DNA from: Alkalibacter saccharofermentans DSM 14828
Lineage (GTDB): Bacteria; Bacillota; Clostridia; Eubacteriales; Alkalibacteraceae
Assembly (NCBI RefSeq): GCF_900128885.1
Contig: NZ_FQTU01000010.1
Coordinates: forward strand, 1 to 64,000
Reading direction: 5' to 3'
Length of the DNA: 64,000 bases
The notes beneath the pieces are model-generated. The model was not told the DNA's origin, did no database searches, and saw only the letters and a list, made by a program, of their open reading frames with translations. The position numbers and the translations under genes are program-made. Shown one piece after another: positions 1 through 8,267 of this stretch (the first letter of the stretch is position 1; every line of letters begins with the position of its first letter).

Positions 1-195
1 TCGTATTATTGGCCTTAATTCATCAGTCTTATTGGGTCTACTTGCCTTATGCTTTTGCTCATTGAAGTCATCCATCTCTATGTATCTTTTCACTGTGCGA
101 TAGTTCTTGCCGGTCATTCCACTTATCTGTGCATAAGTTTTTCCTTCTAAAAAGTATAATTCTCGGATATAATTGATTTGAGTAATTGTCAGCAC
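1..195 (-). CDS. IS21-family transposase (IstA-like), N-terminal 65 codons, cut by window edge
   Basis: Reading leftward from a GTG at 193-195, preceded by a GGAGG site about 8 bases upstream, there is an open frame that runs out of the window. It begins MLTITQINYIRELYFLEGKT and continues with a helix-turn-helix of the form YAQISGMTGKNYRTVKRYIE. This layout (short leader, then a resolvase-like HTH that binds the element ends) is typical of IstA, the DDE transposase of IS21-type elements; the catalytic core would lie outside the window. IstB cannot be seen. It could instead be another HTH-first transposase, because only the DNA-binding part is present. Confidence 0.65.
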   Translation of the reverse strand, partial: MLTITQINYIRELYFLEGKTYAQISGMTGKNYRTVKRYIEMDDFNEQKHKASRPNKTDELRPIIR

Positions 196-273
196 TTCCT
201 TTCCTCCCTACAAGTTTAGTCACTTAATAGGGTATTATTTAAGGTTTGTACTGGCAATTACTTTTTGTATTTT

Positions 274-477
274 TGGTTGCCATTTATTGCAGTTCTAGAT
301 TACCATAAACACGACTCTCAGAGAAAGATCGGTGATGATTTAAATATTTCACGTACAACTGTAAAAAGTACATAGATGAAGTACATAAATGAAGTGAAAG
401 CTAAGTTCAAGGGATTAGATCAATTAGGTAATGACGAAGAAAAAACAGAGAAAAGATATTTTTTTGAATTAAAATAG
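274..477 (+). pseudogene. Decayed transposase fragment with HTH
   Basis: On the plus strand an open stretch reads ..DYHKHDSQRKIGDDLNISRT.. and is broken by a TAG at 373-375. The same frame then continues (MKYINEVKAKFKG..) to a TAG at 475-477. The RKIGDDLNISRTTVK segment is a recognisable helix-turn-helix of the kind found at the start of IstA-type transposases. There is no start codon with a ribosome binding site and no catalytic region, so this is a remnant, not a gene. It lies back-to-back with the partial IS21-type gene at 1-195, so the left edge of the window looks like a site of repeated insertion. Confidence 0.45.
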
Positions 478-593
478 TTATCGAATATTTGAAAATATCG
501 AATTTAATAGTACGATTAAACCAAACTACAAATCAAAAGCAGGAACGGTCTTGTTTCGAAATGTTATTTTGGTTCATAAACTGGTTGTAAGTC

Positions 594-619
594 TTTTGAA
601 ACCCTTGTATTTTAAAGGG
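594..619 (-). terminator. Weak terminator after rnpB
   Basis: On the minus strand, just after the 3' end of RNase P RNA, CCCTT and AAGGG are separated by an 8-base AT loop and followed by a short T run. The stem is only 5 bp, so the call is tentative. Confidence 0.4.
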
Positions 620-1068
620 AAGAGCGAGCTAGTCTGTAAGCCGAGTTCTGTATTAGATGACCATCTATCTAGGCCTTCCGTCACCGAAAGGCTCAAGCGA
701 CCTACCATTGGACACAGCGGGCCACTGCTTTTTTTGTCCTAACTTGGTCTTGCACCAGGTGGGGTTTACATAGCCGATCAGTTACCTGATCGCCGGTGAG
801 CTCTTACCTCACCCTTTCATCCTTACCCGACGCATAAAAATGTATAACTTACATACAATGTTATTGAATTTTTAATTCAGATATTATATAAATAAAGTTA
901 TCGTAGATATACATTGTTATGCGCCGGGCGGTTTCCTTTCTGTTGCACTTTCCTTGGAGTTGCCTCCACCGGGGGTTACCCGGCACCCTGCCCTATGGAG
1001 CTCGGACTTTCCTCGTGAGCGTCCTTGCGGAACATGCCCACGCGATCATCTGACTTGCTCGCTCTCCA
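620..1068 (-). ncRNA. rnpB: RNase P RNA, bacterial type A, with long AT-rich arm
   Basis: The minus strand carries the universal RNase P RNA core. The 5' part has GAGGAAAGUCCGAGCUCC, AUAGGGCAGGGUGCC, GUGCAACAGAAAG and AAACCGCC. The 3' part has GGGUAAGGAUGAAAGGGUG, GGUAAGAGCUCACCGG, GGUAAACCCCACC and CUAGAUAGAUGGUCAUC followed by ACAGAACUCGGCUUA. The ends pair (GAGAGCGAGC with GCUCGCUCUU) to give P1. The AUAGGGCAGGGUGCC element and overall order match the ancestral type A fold rather than the Bacillus type B fold. Type A occurs in many Clostridia. The RNA is the catalytic subunit that trims tRNA 5' leaders. Between GCGCAUAA and AUGCGUC (about 829-925) sits an unusually long, almost pure A/T hairpin in the P12 position. 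Confidence 0.95.
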
Positions 1069-1136
1069 ATGTATTATGATATCATATATAAAGACGTCGC
1101 ACAAGAAATTGTGAAAGAAAAGCCTTGGGAGGAACT

Positions 1137-1853
1137 ATGAAGAAAATATTAAATATAAATGGTCGTACCGTGGAATATGAATTGATCAGGCGAAAAAGAA
1201 AGACTGTTGAGTTGAAGCTGGATCCCGAAAAAGGTCTTGTGGTCATCGCGCCAAATGTTGCATCCATAAAAGCTGTAGAAGAACTGATATCTAAAAAAAG
1301 CAAATGGATATTTGATAAAATCGATTATATGGAGAAAAAGAAGGAAAAACGACAGGTTAGAAAATTTGAAACTGGAGAGAAATTCATGTTTCTAGGTTGT
1401 GAATATGCTTTGGAGGTAATTGAAACTGATTTAAATGCTGCCAGACTTCAACTGGTAGAAGGTCGATTTTTATTGGAACACCCAGGATGTGAAACTAGCT
1501 TGCTAAAAGAAATTTTTGCGGGATGGTATAAAAAATGCGCTCAAAAAATTCTGATTGAAAGTGTGGATAAGCATTCCATTTACTTTGATGTGGCACCAAA
1601 GCAAATAAAGGCAAAGGAACAGAAAAGAATCTGGGGTAGTTGTACCCATGATAACAAGCTTTTGTTCAACTGGAGGCTTGTAATGGCTCCAAAATGGGTC
1701 ATTGATTACGTAGTGGTCCATGAAATGTGCCATATGGTTCATAAAAACCATTCAAAAGATTTTTGGGGCTTGGTGGAGAAAATTTATCCCAGGTTCAAAG
1801 ACGCAAAAGATTGGCTTAAGGAAAATTCCTTGGCGCTGGACATCGTCCACTGA
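1137..1853 (+). CDS. YgjP-like (DUF45) zinc metallopeptidase domain protein
   Basis: This 238-residue protein has the gluzincin motif HEMCHMVHKNHSKDFW near residues 195-210: HExxH with a further His six residues downstream, as in the YgjP/DUF45 (WLM/SprT-like) group. An earlier segment, KRIWGSCTHDNKLLFNWRL, matches the conserved WGSC...NWRL block of that family. The N-terminal part is a beta-rich domain rich in Lys. I take the ATG at 1137 because GGGAGGA lies 6 bases before it; a TTG at 1125 would sit on the ribosome binding site. No signal peptide is seen, so it is probably cytoplasmic. YgjP proteins are presumed metal-dependent hydrolases without a well-defined substrate. The gene stands alone between rnpB and the pyrophosphatase gene. 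Confidence 0.85.
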   Translation: MKKILNINGRTVEYELIRRKRKTVELKLDPEKGLVVIAPNVASIKAVEELISKKSKWIFDKIDYMEKKKEKRQVRKFETGEKFMFLGCEYALEVIETDLNAARLQLVEGRFLLEHPGCETSLLKEIFAGWYKKCAQKILIESVDKHSIYFDVAPKQIKAKEQKRIWGSCTHDNKLLFNWRLVMAPKWVIDYVVVHEMCHMVHKNHSKDFWGLVEKIYPRFKDAKDWLKENSLALDIVH

Positions 1854-1906
1854 TATAATAATTGTTGATAAGTGATTGCAGCAATTTTTAGAAAAGGGGG
1901 AAAACA

Positions 1907-3532
1907 ATGAGTGAGATAATGATTTTTGGACACAAAAATCCGGATACAGACAGCGTAACTTCGGCTATAGTGATGTCTAAATTTAAAAACAAGATTGGTT
2001 TCAACACTAAACCGTTTATTTTAGATGAAATGAGCAAGGAAAGCAAATACGTATTGGATTACTTTGGTGTTGAAGAACCCGAAATTCTTGATAATGTAAA
2101 AATACAAATGAAAGACTTGAATTATGACAGAGTAAAAGCCTTTACACACGATAATTCCATATATGATGCGTATTTGCATATGGGAAAAAACAGAGTAAGG
2201 ACTTTGCCGGTGGTTGACGACATCGGAAAATTATCCGGCATATTAACCATGAAGGATATAGCCATGAGCCTGATAAACAGCGATCAAAGAAGGATAGAAA
2301 CCACATTTGACAACATACTAGAGGGAATGAAGGGTCGTGTCATCAATAAGTGTGCAGATGATTTAAGTGGTGATGTCATGGTTACTGCATTTCATTTGGA
2401 TACAATTGAAGAGATGCAGCTATTTACCGAAAATTCCATAGTCATCGTAGGCGACAGATTTGATATTATAAAATTTGCCATAGAGAAAAAGGTCAAGCTG
2501 ATAATAGTTACCGGTAAAGCAGAATTAGACGAGAAGATAACAAGGGCGGCTAAAGATAACCGTGTGAATATGATATTGACAAAGTTTGATACGTATGAGG
2601 CCACTAAAACGATATTTTTGACAAATTTCGTTAAGAACATAATGGTAAAAGAGAATATACTGTCTTTTTCGGAAGAAGATTATCTGGATGATTGTAGGGA
2701 CATAATAAAAGATTCAGACCATTCCAAATTCCCCCTAGTGGGCAAAAATGGCAAATATTTAGGCATAGTTAGCAGAAGCCACATAATCAGCCCTGCAAAG
2801 AAGAGGGTAATTCTAGTTGATCACAATGAATATGCCCAAAGTGCAGAGGGGATTTTCGAAGCAGATATTTTGGAAGTCGTCGATCACCACAAAATAGGGG
2901 ATATATCGACTACCCTCCCGATCGCATTTCGAAATCAACCGGTAGGCAGCACCAACACAATTCTTTACAATATGTTCAGAGAAGCTGGCATAGAAATGGA
3001 AAAGGAAGAAGCGGGGTTGATGCTTTCGGGGATAGTGTCAGATACCTTGTTGTTAAAGTCACCCACAACTACGGAAAATGATATCGAAGCAGTTGAAAAT
3101 CTGGTTAAAGTTACAGGGATAGACTTAAATGATTTTGCTATGGAAATGTTTAAAAAAGGAACGGACATATCAGGTAAATCTGTTGAAGAAGTCTTCTTCT
3201 CTGATTACAAGGAATTTGTTTTAGAGGGCATGAAAACAGGTATTTCCCAAGTATTTACCTTGAACATAGATGCCATTAGCGAAAATGTCGAAGAGTATCT
3301 GTCGTTTATAAACAACCTAAACAAAAACAGAAATCACTATCTGACCTTGTGCATAATAACCGACATTATAAAGCAAGGCTCGTATATACTTTATAATGCC
3401 AACAATAAGTCCATAGATAGTATATTTGAAAAAGAGATGTATCAAGGCATCTTCATCGATGGATGGGTATCGAGAAAGAAACAGATTATACCGGTTATAA
3501 GTGAAGGTATAAAGAAAATCATCAATAAGTAA
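1907..3532 (+). CDS. ppaC: Family II (Mn-dependent) inorganic pyrophosphatase with CBS-DRTGG-CBS insert
   Basis: The enzyme hydrolyses pyrophosphate to phosphate. The DHH-type metal site is visible at the N-terminus (FGHKNPDTDS, residues 7-16), in VDHNEYAQS and in VVDHHKIGD; the DHHA2 domain makes the C-terminal third. Between the first two metal motifs lies an insertion of a CBS domain (about 70-125), a DRTGG-like domain (about 190-240) and a second CBS domain (about 245-300). At 541 residues it has the length of the regulated CBS-PPases. In that family AMP and ADP inhibit, and diadenosine polyphosphates activate, through the CBS pair; that is family knowledge, not shown here. A GGGGG ribosome binding site precedes the ATG. 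ndk follows after 15 bases, so the two nucleotide and pyrophosphate enzymes are probably co-transcribed. Confidence 0.95.
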   Translation: MSEIMIFGHKNPDTDSVTSAIVMSKFKNKIGFNTKPFILDEMSKESKYVLDYFGVEEPEILDNVKIQMKDLNYDRVKAFTHDNSIYDAYLHMGKNRVRTLPVVDDIGKLSGILTMKDIAMSLINSDQRRIETTFDNILEGMKGRVINKCADDLSGDVMVTAFHLDTIEEMQLFTENSIVIVGDRFDIIKFAIEKKVKLIIVTGKAELDEKITRAAKDNRVNMILTKFDTYEATKTIFLTNFVKNIMVKENILSFSEEDYLDDCRDIIKDSDHSKFPLVGKNGKYLGIVSRSHIISPAKKRVILVDHNEYAQSAEGIFEADILEVVDHHKIGDISTTLPIAFRNQPVGSTNTILYNMFREAGIEMEKEEAGLMLSGIVSDTLLLKSPTTTENDIEAVENLVKVTGIDLNDFAMEMFKKGTDISGKSVEEVFFSDYKEFVLEGMKTGISQVFTLNIDAISENVEEYLSFINNLNKNRNHYLTLCIITDIIKQGSYILYNANNKSIDSIFEKEMYQGIFIDGWVSRKKQIIPVISEGIKKIINK

Positions 3533-3547
3533 AGGGGGTGTCAGTAA

Positions 3548-3964
3548 ATGGCAGTAGAAAAGACTTTGGTTATACTGAAGCCTGATGCAGTCAAAAGAAG
3601 GCTTGTAGGAGAAATAATATCCGCTATAGAAAATAAAGATCTTTCAATAACTTACATGGAAATCAAGGATTTGAGTGATGAAGATTTAAATTATCACTAT
3701 CATGAACACATTGACAAGCCATATTTTCCATCTTTGATGGAGTACATGCAAAGCGGATCTGTTGTCATATTGGTCGTTGAAGGAGAAAATGCCATAAAAG
3801 TCACAAGAAAGCTCTCGGGATCTACAGATCCCTTGGATGCTGAGTCAGGTTCCATTAGGGGTAAGTATGCCATCAGCAAAACAAAAAATATAATACATGC
3901 TTCTGACAGCGAGAAAAGTGCTGTAAGGGAAACAAGCTTCTTTGTTGAAGGTAAAAAAGAGTAA
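3548..3964 (+). CDS. ndk: Nucleoside diphosphate kinase
   Basis: The 138-residue protein transfers the gamma phosphate of ATP to nucleoside diphosphates through a phosphohistidine. The signature KNIIHASDS (residues about 113-121) holds the catalytic His; KPDAVKRRLVGEI near the N-terminus and ESGSIRGKYA before the active site are the other conserved blocks. Length is normal for a bacterial Ndk. It starts 15 bases after the pyrophosphatase gene with GGGGGTGTC upstream, and a strong hairpin follows 6 bases past its stop, so the pair looks like a two-gene operon. Confidence 0.96.
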   Translation: MAVEKTLVILKPDAVKRRLVGEIISAIENKDLSITYMEIKDLSDEDLNYHYHEHIDKPYFPSLMEYMQSGSVVILVVEGENAIKVTRKLSGSTDPLDAESGSIRGKYAISKTKNIIHASDSEKSAVRETSFFVEGKKE

Positions 3965-3969
3965 AAAAA

Positions 3970-3996
3970 TCGGCCCACCAATCGGTGGGCCTTATG
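3970..3996. terminator. Bidirectional intrinsic terminator between ndk and the baeRF gene
   Basis: GGCCCACC and GGTGGGCC form an 8-bp stem with a 4-base loop (3972-3991). An A run lies to the left and a T-rich stretch to the right, suitable for stopping transcripts from both converging genes. Confidence 0.85.
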
Positions 3997-3999
3997 ATT

Positions 4000-5154
4000 T
4001 TAATATCTAAAGATTGCGGCGCAGTTTTCCGTGTCCGGCATTTGATTCCTATCAAGAACGTAAACCTTGCCTCCGGTCTTGAAGGTATTAACGGCAGCGA
4101 AGTTTATTAAATCTTCAGAGTCAGGATTGTGGTCCTTATGGAAAGCTGAATCCAGCTCCACGTTGTACATGCCGGGAATGAACATCCCTTGGGTGGCGAA
4201 CAATATCCTAATCTTTCCTTTTGCTGCTGCCGATGCAATCTCTTCTATGGTGTCACCGGTTTTGTCGGAAGAAGACAAATTGTGATATAACTCCAGGTCA
4301 CTTGCCACGAATTTATCGAAGAACTCCTGTGCCAGCGGATATGCCTTTTCATGAAGCTGTTTCTCTGATAGTATGTCGGTGTTGCCGGATACTTCTTTGT
4401 CTATTAAATGCAAGTTGGAATTGACTTTCCTGAATATCGCAGTAAGAAATTCGACACCGGCCAACACCACAGGCGTATCTTTGTCTTTTATTAAGCTTGC
4501 AAGTCCGGAATCAAGCATCTCCATGAATCTCCAGATGTTTGTCTTATGCTCGTCCTTTCCGTCATTTTGACCTCTATTATAGACCCCGGGGCTTCCATCT
4601 CCGGTGCTGCCAGGGCTGCGCATGACATATTGGTTTTTCTTTTCGATATCGTCATACTGCAGTGCTTCATCTAGGCTTGTAGGCAGAGAAGCTATGTCTA
4701 TTTCATCACAATCCAGCAAATCACAATGTAAAAGCCTGACCTTGTTTTGACTTAGGGCCAATATATAGAATTTGCTATCAAATGAAAATAGCTTAAATAG
4801 AGGCACCAGATAAAATTTTGGCCCGATAAACGTAGTGGGTTCGATTGGGAAAGGAAGCTTAATGGTTGTTATATTGCTGCCGACCACAAATACTGCCGCG
4901 CTTTCATCAGGGCTAGTCCAAAACTTAGGTGTTTCAAGCAGCTTGACTGCCGGAGCGATCAAACTGTCTACGTTCTTTTGAGCAATTCCATGCTCGATCA
5001 GCTCGCTTTCAACCTTTTTAATCTGGTTTTTAAATAAAACCTTGGTTTTATCAGCTTCTGTTGGCGCCTTCTCCATAGGAAGATAGATACTTATGCAGTT
5101 TTGGTTTTCGGTGTTGATCAATTCATCTAGTTGAACTCTTGTTAGTAGGTTCAT
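4000..5154 (-). CDS. Bacterial archaeo-eukaryotic release factor-like (baeRF) family protein
   Basis: I read this 384-residue protein as a member of the bacterial eRF1-like families (baeRF, probably the family 3 type). It begins MNLLTRVQLDELINTENQNC and has SIYLPMEKAPTEADKTKV, which is the usual opening of these proteins (stress on CISIYLP). The middle has LALSQNKVRLLHCD and a C-terminal region with LFATQGMFIPGMYNV, typical of the pelota-like fold. Family members are predicted to act on stalled ribosomes, but direct function is largely unproven. There is no membrane segment. The ATG at 5154 has AGGAGG about 9 bases upstream. It is a single gene that converges on ndk. Confidence 0.75.
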   Translation of the reverse strand: MNLLTRVQLDELINTENQNCISIYLPMEKAPTEADKTKVLFKNQIKKVESELIEHGIAQKNVDSLIAPAVKLLETPKFWTSPDESAAVFVVGSNITTIKLPFPIEPTTFIGPKFYLVPLFKLFSFDSKFYILALSQNKVRLLHCDLLDCDEIDIASLPTSLDEALQYDDIEKKNQYVMRSPGSTGDGSPGVYNRGQNDGKDEHKTNIWRFMEMLDSGLASLIKDKDTPVVLAGVEFLTAIFRKVNSNLHLIDKEVSGNTDILSEKQLHEKAYPLAQEFFDKFVASDLELYHNLSSSDKTGDTIEEIASAAAKGKIRILFATQGMFIPGMYNVELDSAFHKDHNPDSEDLINFAAVNTFKTGGKVYVLDRNQMPDTENCAAIFRY

Positions 5155-5263
5155 CCTAAAACCTCCTCAACGATTTGTTTTACTTTATTCAATAAATACC
5201 CGAATAGTGATGGCTTTAACCAAAATAAGCTTAAAGGTTTTTGCGTTAACTTACTATCAATCG

Positions 5264-5332
5264 TTGAAAACCTATACATTGGTATGTTATATTTAAAGAG
5301 AAATTATTGCAAAACGACATGTATATACATGT
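5264..5332 (+). promoter_or_regulatory. Promoter and 16-bp palindrome ahead of metF-metV
   Basis: TTGAAA (5264-5269) and TATATT (5288-5293) are 18 bases apart and would start a transcript near 5300. The perfect palindrome ACATGTATATACATGT occupies 5317-5332, inside the leader and 53 bases before the chosen ATG. Its place just downstream of the start site fits an operator for a dimeric repressor, but no regulator is identified. Confidence 0.45.
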
Positions 5333-5385
5333 ATCTATCGCAGGGAACGCGAATTATAACAAGGCAAATTGCGAGGAGGAAGAAC

Positions 5386-6927
5386 ATGGCCAATAAAAAG
5401 CTTTCTTACAAAGATGCGGTTTTAAGCAAGGAGCATTTTTCTGTTACTTGGGAATTGGTACCGGGAAGAGGGTCTACAGAGCCAGCCCAAGATCAAGTTA
5501 TTGAAACGGCTAAATTGGCTGTTGATGATCCTAGGATAAACGCATTTACAATTACCGAGAACCCCAGTGGGAAACCTGCAATATTACCTTATCCACTGGC
5601 AAAACAAATACTTGATGAAACTGGTGGAGAGACGCTTATTCACTTTACCTGTAAAGATAAAAACCGAAATGAAATTGAAAGTCAGCTTCATGCCATGAAT
5701 AGATCCGGGCTCAAAAACTTGCTGATAATGACAGGTGATTATACCACCGAAGGATATGCAGGAAGACCGAAGCCTGTTTTCGACATAGATGCGGTTCATA
5801 CTTTAAAAATGATAAAAAAAATGAATCAAGGATACGAAATACCTGTTAGAAAGGGTACAAAGAAGCTAAATGAAACGGATTATTTTACCGGAGCGGTAGT
5901 GTCACCCTTTAAATCCACTGAACCTGAGCAGATGGCCCAATATTATAAAATGCACCAAAAGGTGGATAACGGTGCAAGCTACCTTATTACCCAGCTTGGT
6001 TATGATGCAAGGAAATTTGACGAGCTGAGAAGATATGCCGACAGATATGAATTGGGCGTGCCCCTTATAGGAAATATTTTTGTACTGTCGTTGCCGGTAG
6101 CGAAAATGATGAACAAGAACTTGATACCAGGATGTGTAGTTACCGATAAAATGATAAGGGACATGGAAGATGAAAAGGGCAAGTATCCTGACAACAAGAA
6201 AAGACAGCTTTTAAGGGCTGCCAAGCTCTACGCAGTATTGAAAGGACTTAAGTATGATGGCGCAACCATTGCAGGGCATGGCATGAGCTATGATGATCTT
6301 TGCTGGATCTTGGATAAAGGGGAAGAGCTCCTGCTTGATTGGCAGGAAATAGCTAAAGAATTCGACTATCCTATGGATAACGGCTTTTACTATTTCGAGA
6401 AAGATCCTGCTACAGGGTTGAATACAGATGTTCCGGTGGATAGGTCGAAAACCGGACACAAAAGGAATTCATTGTTCGATAGGATGTTTGGGTTGGTTCA
6501 TAAACTCGTTTTCAAGGAGAGCGCGCTCTTTTATCCCATGGTCAAGTTCTTTGCAAAAAAAATTGATAAAAACTTTTTGAACAAGCCGTTTACATGGTTT
6601 GAGTACTATACTAAAACTTTTACAAATGAATGCAGGTTTTGCGGAGATTGTGTAATGCACGAGATAGGGTTTCAATGTCCAATGTCAAAGTGTCCCAAAA
6701 GTCAGCGAAACGGTGCCTGCGGTGGTGGCAGGGATGGTTGGTGCGAGGTTTATCCCGGAAAACAAAAGTGTATTTACGTAGTGATGTACGAAAAGCTTAA
6801 GGCCCACGAAAAGGAATATACCATGAAGCTAAGATATGCTCCTCCGTGCAACTGGGATCTTTACAAGACTTCTTCATGGCTTAATTTCTTTAATGAGAGG
6901 GATTACAACTACAGAAAAGACGAATGA
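5386..6927 (+). CDS. metF: Methylenetetrahydrofolate reductase fused to MetV-like C-terminal domain
   Basis: Residues 1 to about 330 form a MetF-type TIM barrel (FSVTWELVPGRGSTEP, INAFTITENPSGKPA, HFTCKDKNRNEIESQL, LLIMTGDY, SYLITQLGYDARKF). It would interconvert methylene- and methyl-tetrahydrofolate. The C-terminal part (about 425-495) is Cys-rich (ECRFCGDCVMHEIGFQCPM, CPKSQRNGACGGGRDGWCEV) and matches the MTHFR C-terminal (MetV-type) zinc/iron-sulfur region that is a separate subunit in acetogens. Here both are in one 513-residue chain. The ATG at 5386 follows GAGGAGGA; upstream codons in the same frame lack such a site. In Clostridia this type serves the methyl branch of the Wood-Ljungdahl pathway or methyl group catabolism, which fits the corrinoid methyltransferase unit at 17.8-21.2 kb. 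Confidence 0.85.
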   Translation: MANKKLSYKDAVLSKEHFSVTWELVPGRGSTEPAQDQVIETAKLAVDDPRINAFTITENPSGKPAILPYPLAKQILDETGGETLIHFTCKDKNRNEIESQLHAMNRSGLKNLLIMTGDYTTEGYAGRPKPVFDIDAVHTLKMIKKMNQGYEIPVRKGTKKLNETDYFTGAVVSPFKSTEPEQMAQYYKMHQKVDNGASYLITQLGYDARKFDELRRYADRYELGVPLIGNIFVLSLPVAKMMNKNLIPGCVVTDKMIRDMEDEKGKYPDNKKRQLLRAAKLYAVLKGLKYDGATIAGHGMSYDDLCWILDKGEELLLDWQEIAKEFDYPMDNGFYYFEKDPATGLNTDVPVDRSKTGHKRNSLFDRMFGLVHKLVFKESALFYPMVKFFAKKIDKNFLNKPFTWFEYYTKTFTNECRFCGDCVMHEIGFQCPMSKCPKSQRNGACGGGRDGWCEVYPGKQKCIYVVMYEKLKAHEKEYTMKLRYAPPCNWDLYKTSSWLNFFNERDYNYRKDE

Positions 6928-6934
6928 TTACGGA

Positions 6935-6960
6935 AGGCCGAGTTTAATCGGCCTCTATTT
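6935..6960 (+). terminator. Terminator after metF-metV
   Basis: AGGCCGA and TCGGCCT (6935-6941, 6948-6954) form a 7-bp stem with a 6-base loop, followed by a T-rich tail. Confidence 0.8.
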
Positions 6961-7063
6961 AATTTAGCAAAGGTTTACATTGACATTTGCCTTTACATTT
7001 GTTCACTGCTGATATATTGTTAAGTTATTGGTATTATAGAACGAATTTTAAGGAGGAAATAAA

Positions 7064-7720
7064 ATGTTGTATTTATTGGATACCGCCGATGTGGATGCTA
7101 TAGAAAAGATAATGGATTGCTATCCTATAGCCGGTGTAACTACAAATCCTACTATTATTGCTAAAAGAGGAAAAAACGTAATTGAGACCATCAAGGAAAT
7201 CAGAAATCTAATTGGGGACGAAAAAATGCTTCACGTTCAGACCTTGGGGGAAACAGCCGAGGAAATGGTGAGAGAAGCAAATATATTAAGAGATGCTGTA
7301 AAAGGCGATTTCTATGCTAAAATTCCGGTTAATGAGCAGGGTCTTAAAACCATGCAGCTGCTTAAAAAAGACGGATTCAATATAACGGCAACTGCAATAT
7401 TCACTCAGCAGCAAGCTCTTATAGCGAGCGTGGCTGGTGCTGACTTCGTAGCTCCTTATGTAAATAGACTTGACAACATATCTTCAAGTGGAATCAAGGT
7501 CGTTGAAGACATAGTTCAGCTAATTAAAACTTACGGATTAAACACAAAAGTGTTGGCAGCCAGTTTTAAAAACGTGGAGCAAGTCCACCAGGTAAGTCTT
7601 TCCGGAGCACATTCAGTAACTATTAATCCGGATATCTGCGGTAATTTGATCTACCATCCTTTGACACAAGAAAGCATCATCGACTTCATACTTGACGGAT
7701 ACACTTATTATAATCTGTAA
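7064..7720 (+). CDS. fsa: Fructose-6-phosphate aldolase / small transaldolase family protein
   Basis: This is a 218-residue small aldolase of the transaldolase superfamily. GVTTNPTIIAKRG (24-36) is the family signature, Lys86 in YAKIPVNEQGL is the Schiff-base lysine, and VLAASFKNVEQV lies later. Tyr132 in APYVNRLDN corresponds to the tyrosine (Tyr131 of E. coli FsaA) that marks fructose-6-phosphate aldolases; true transaldolases use other residues there. The reaction would be reversible cleavage of fructose-6-phosphate to dihydroxyacetone and glyceraldehyde-3-phosphate, or transaldolase activity, since many clostridial members are annotated as transaldolase. AGGAGGA precedes the ATG. It is monocistronic. 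Confidence 0.88.
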   Translation: MLYLLDTADVDAIEKIMDCYPIAGVTTNPTIIAKRGKNVIETIKEIRNLIGDEKMLHVQTLGETAEEMVREANILRDAVKGDFYAKIPVNEQGLKTMQLLKKDGFNITATAIFTQQQALIASVAGADFVAPYVNRLDNISSSGIKVVEDIVQLIKTYGLNTKVLAASFKNVEQVHQVSLSGAHSVTINPDICGNLIYHPLTQESIIDFILDGYTYYNL

Positions 7721-7758
7721 ACATAAATAGCACATATTATAAGCTCCCAATTTTAATC

Positions 7759-8000
7759 TGACCCTCAAAAGTTAGACGTATATCAAGCAACTATTAAGGA
7801 TTGAATTCTGTACTCTACAGGACTCAATTCTTTTAGGTTGCGATTGATTCTCTTCGCATTATACTATTCTATATAATTAACTAATTCTCGTTGAGACTCC
7901 TAATTTCTTGCTAATACTGCGTATGCTTATTTTATCAGCAATATATTTTTCGATGTATTCGATTTTCAACTTGCTACTAATTATATTTCTAGGAATAAGA
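7759..8000 (-). mobile_element. Internally deleted IS3-family relic
   Basis: The left boundary TGACCCTCAAAAGTTAGACG (from 7759) is an IS3-group terminal repeat. Reading leftward, 7783-7860 encodes YNAKRINRNLKELSPVEYR.., the C-terminal tail of the OrfB integrase, ending in TGA. Just upstream on the same strand, 7877-7999 reads ..SKLKIEYIEKYIADKISIRS.., then SISKKLGVSTRIS and a stop; this resembles the N-terminal HTH of OrfA. The whole catalytic middle (about 1 kb in a full element) is missing, so a start fragment is joined almost directly to an end fragment. The outer end on the right is not clear; GACGTCCAAC near 8080 is a weak match to the inverted repeat. The rest up to 8267 shows nothing coding. 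Confidence 0.6.
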
Positions 8001-8267
8001 AAAACTCCTCTTCTGTTTTACAAAGACCATGTTATTTAAATTTCGTTCTTTATGGTGCATATACAGCTTGTTTTATGATGACGTCCAACCTGCTTTCTCA
8101 ACCTTGCAAATTAAGAAAACATCTAAATCGACCATACGCGAACCCCTGGCATCAAAATAGCTCTGTTGCGTTTACGGAAAAATGCCTTTAGACTTGTTTC
8201 AGTAAACCGATATTTTTTTTATTTCCACACATCGTATTTTACTCTCAAATCCCAAAATGTCTTTAGT

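Noticed and set aside
551..742. 63-codon plus-strand ORF over the start of this region
   Set aside because: It overlaps the 3' part of rnpB on the other strand and has no ribosome binding site.
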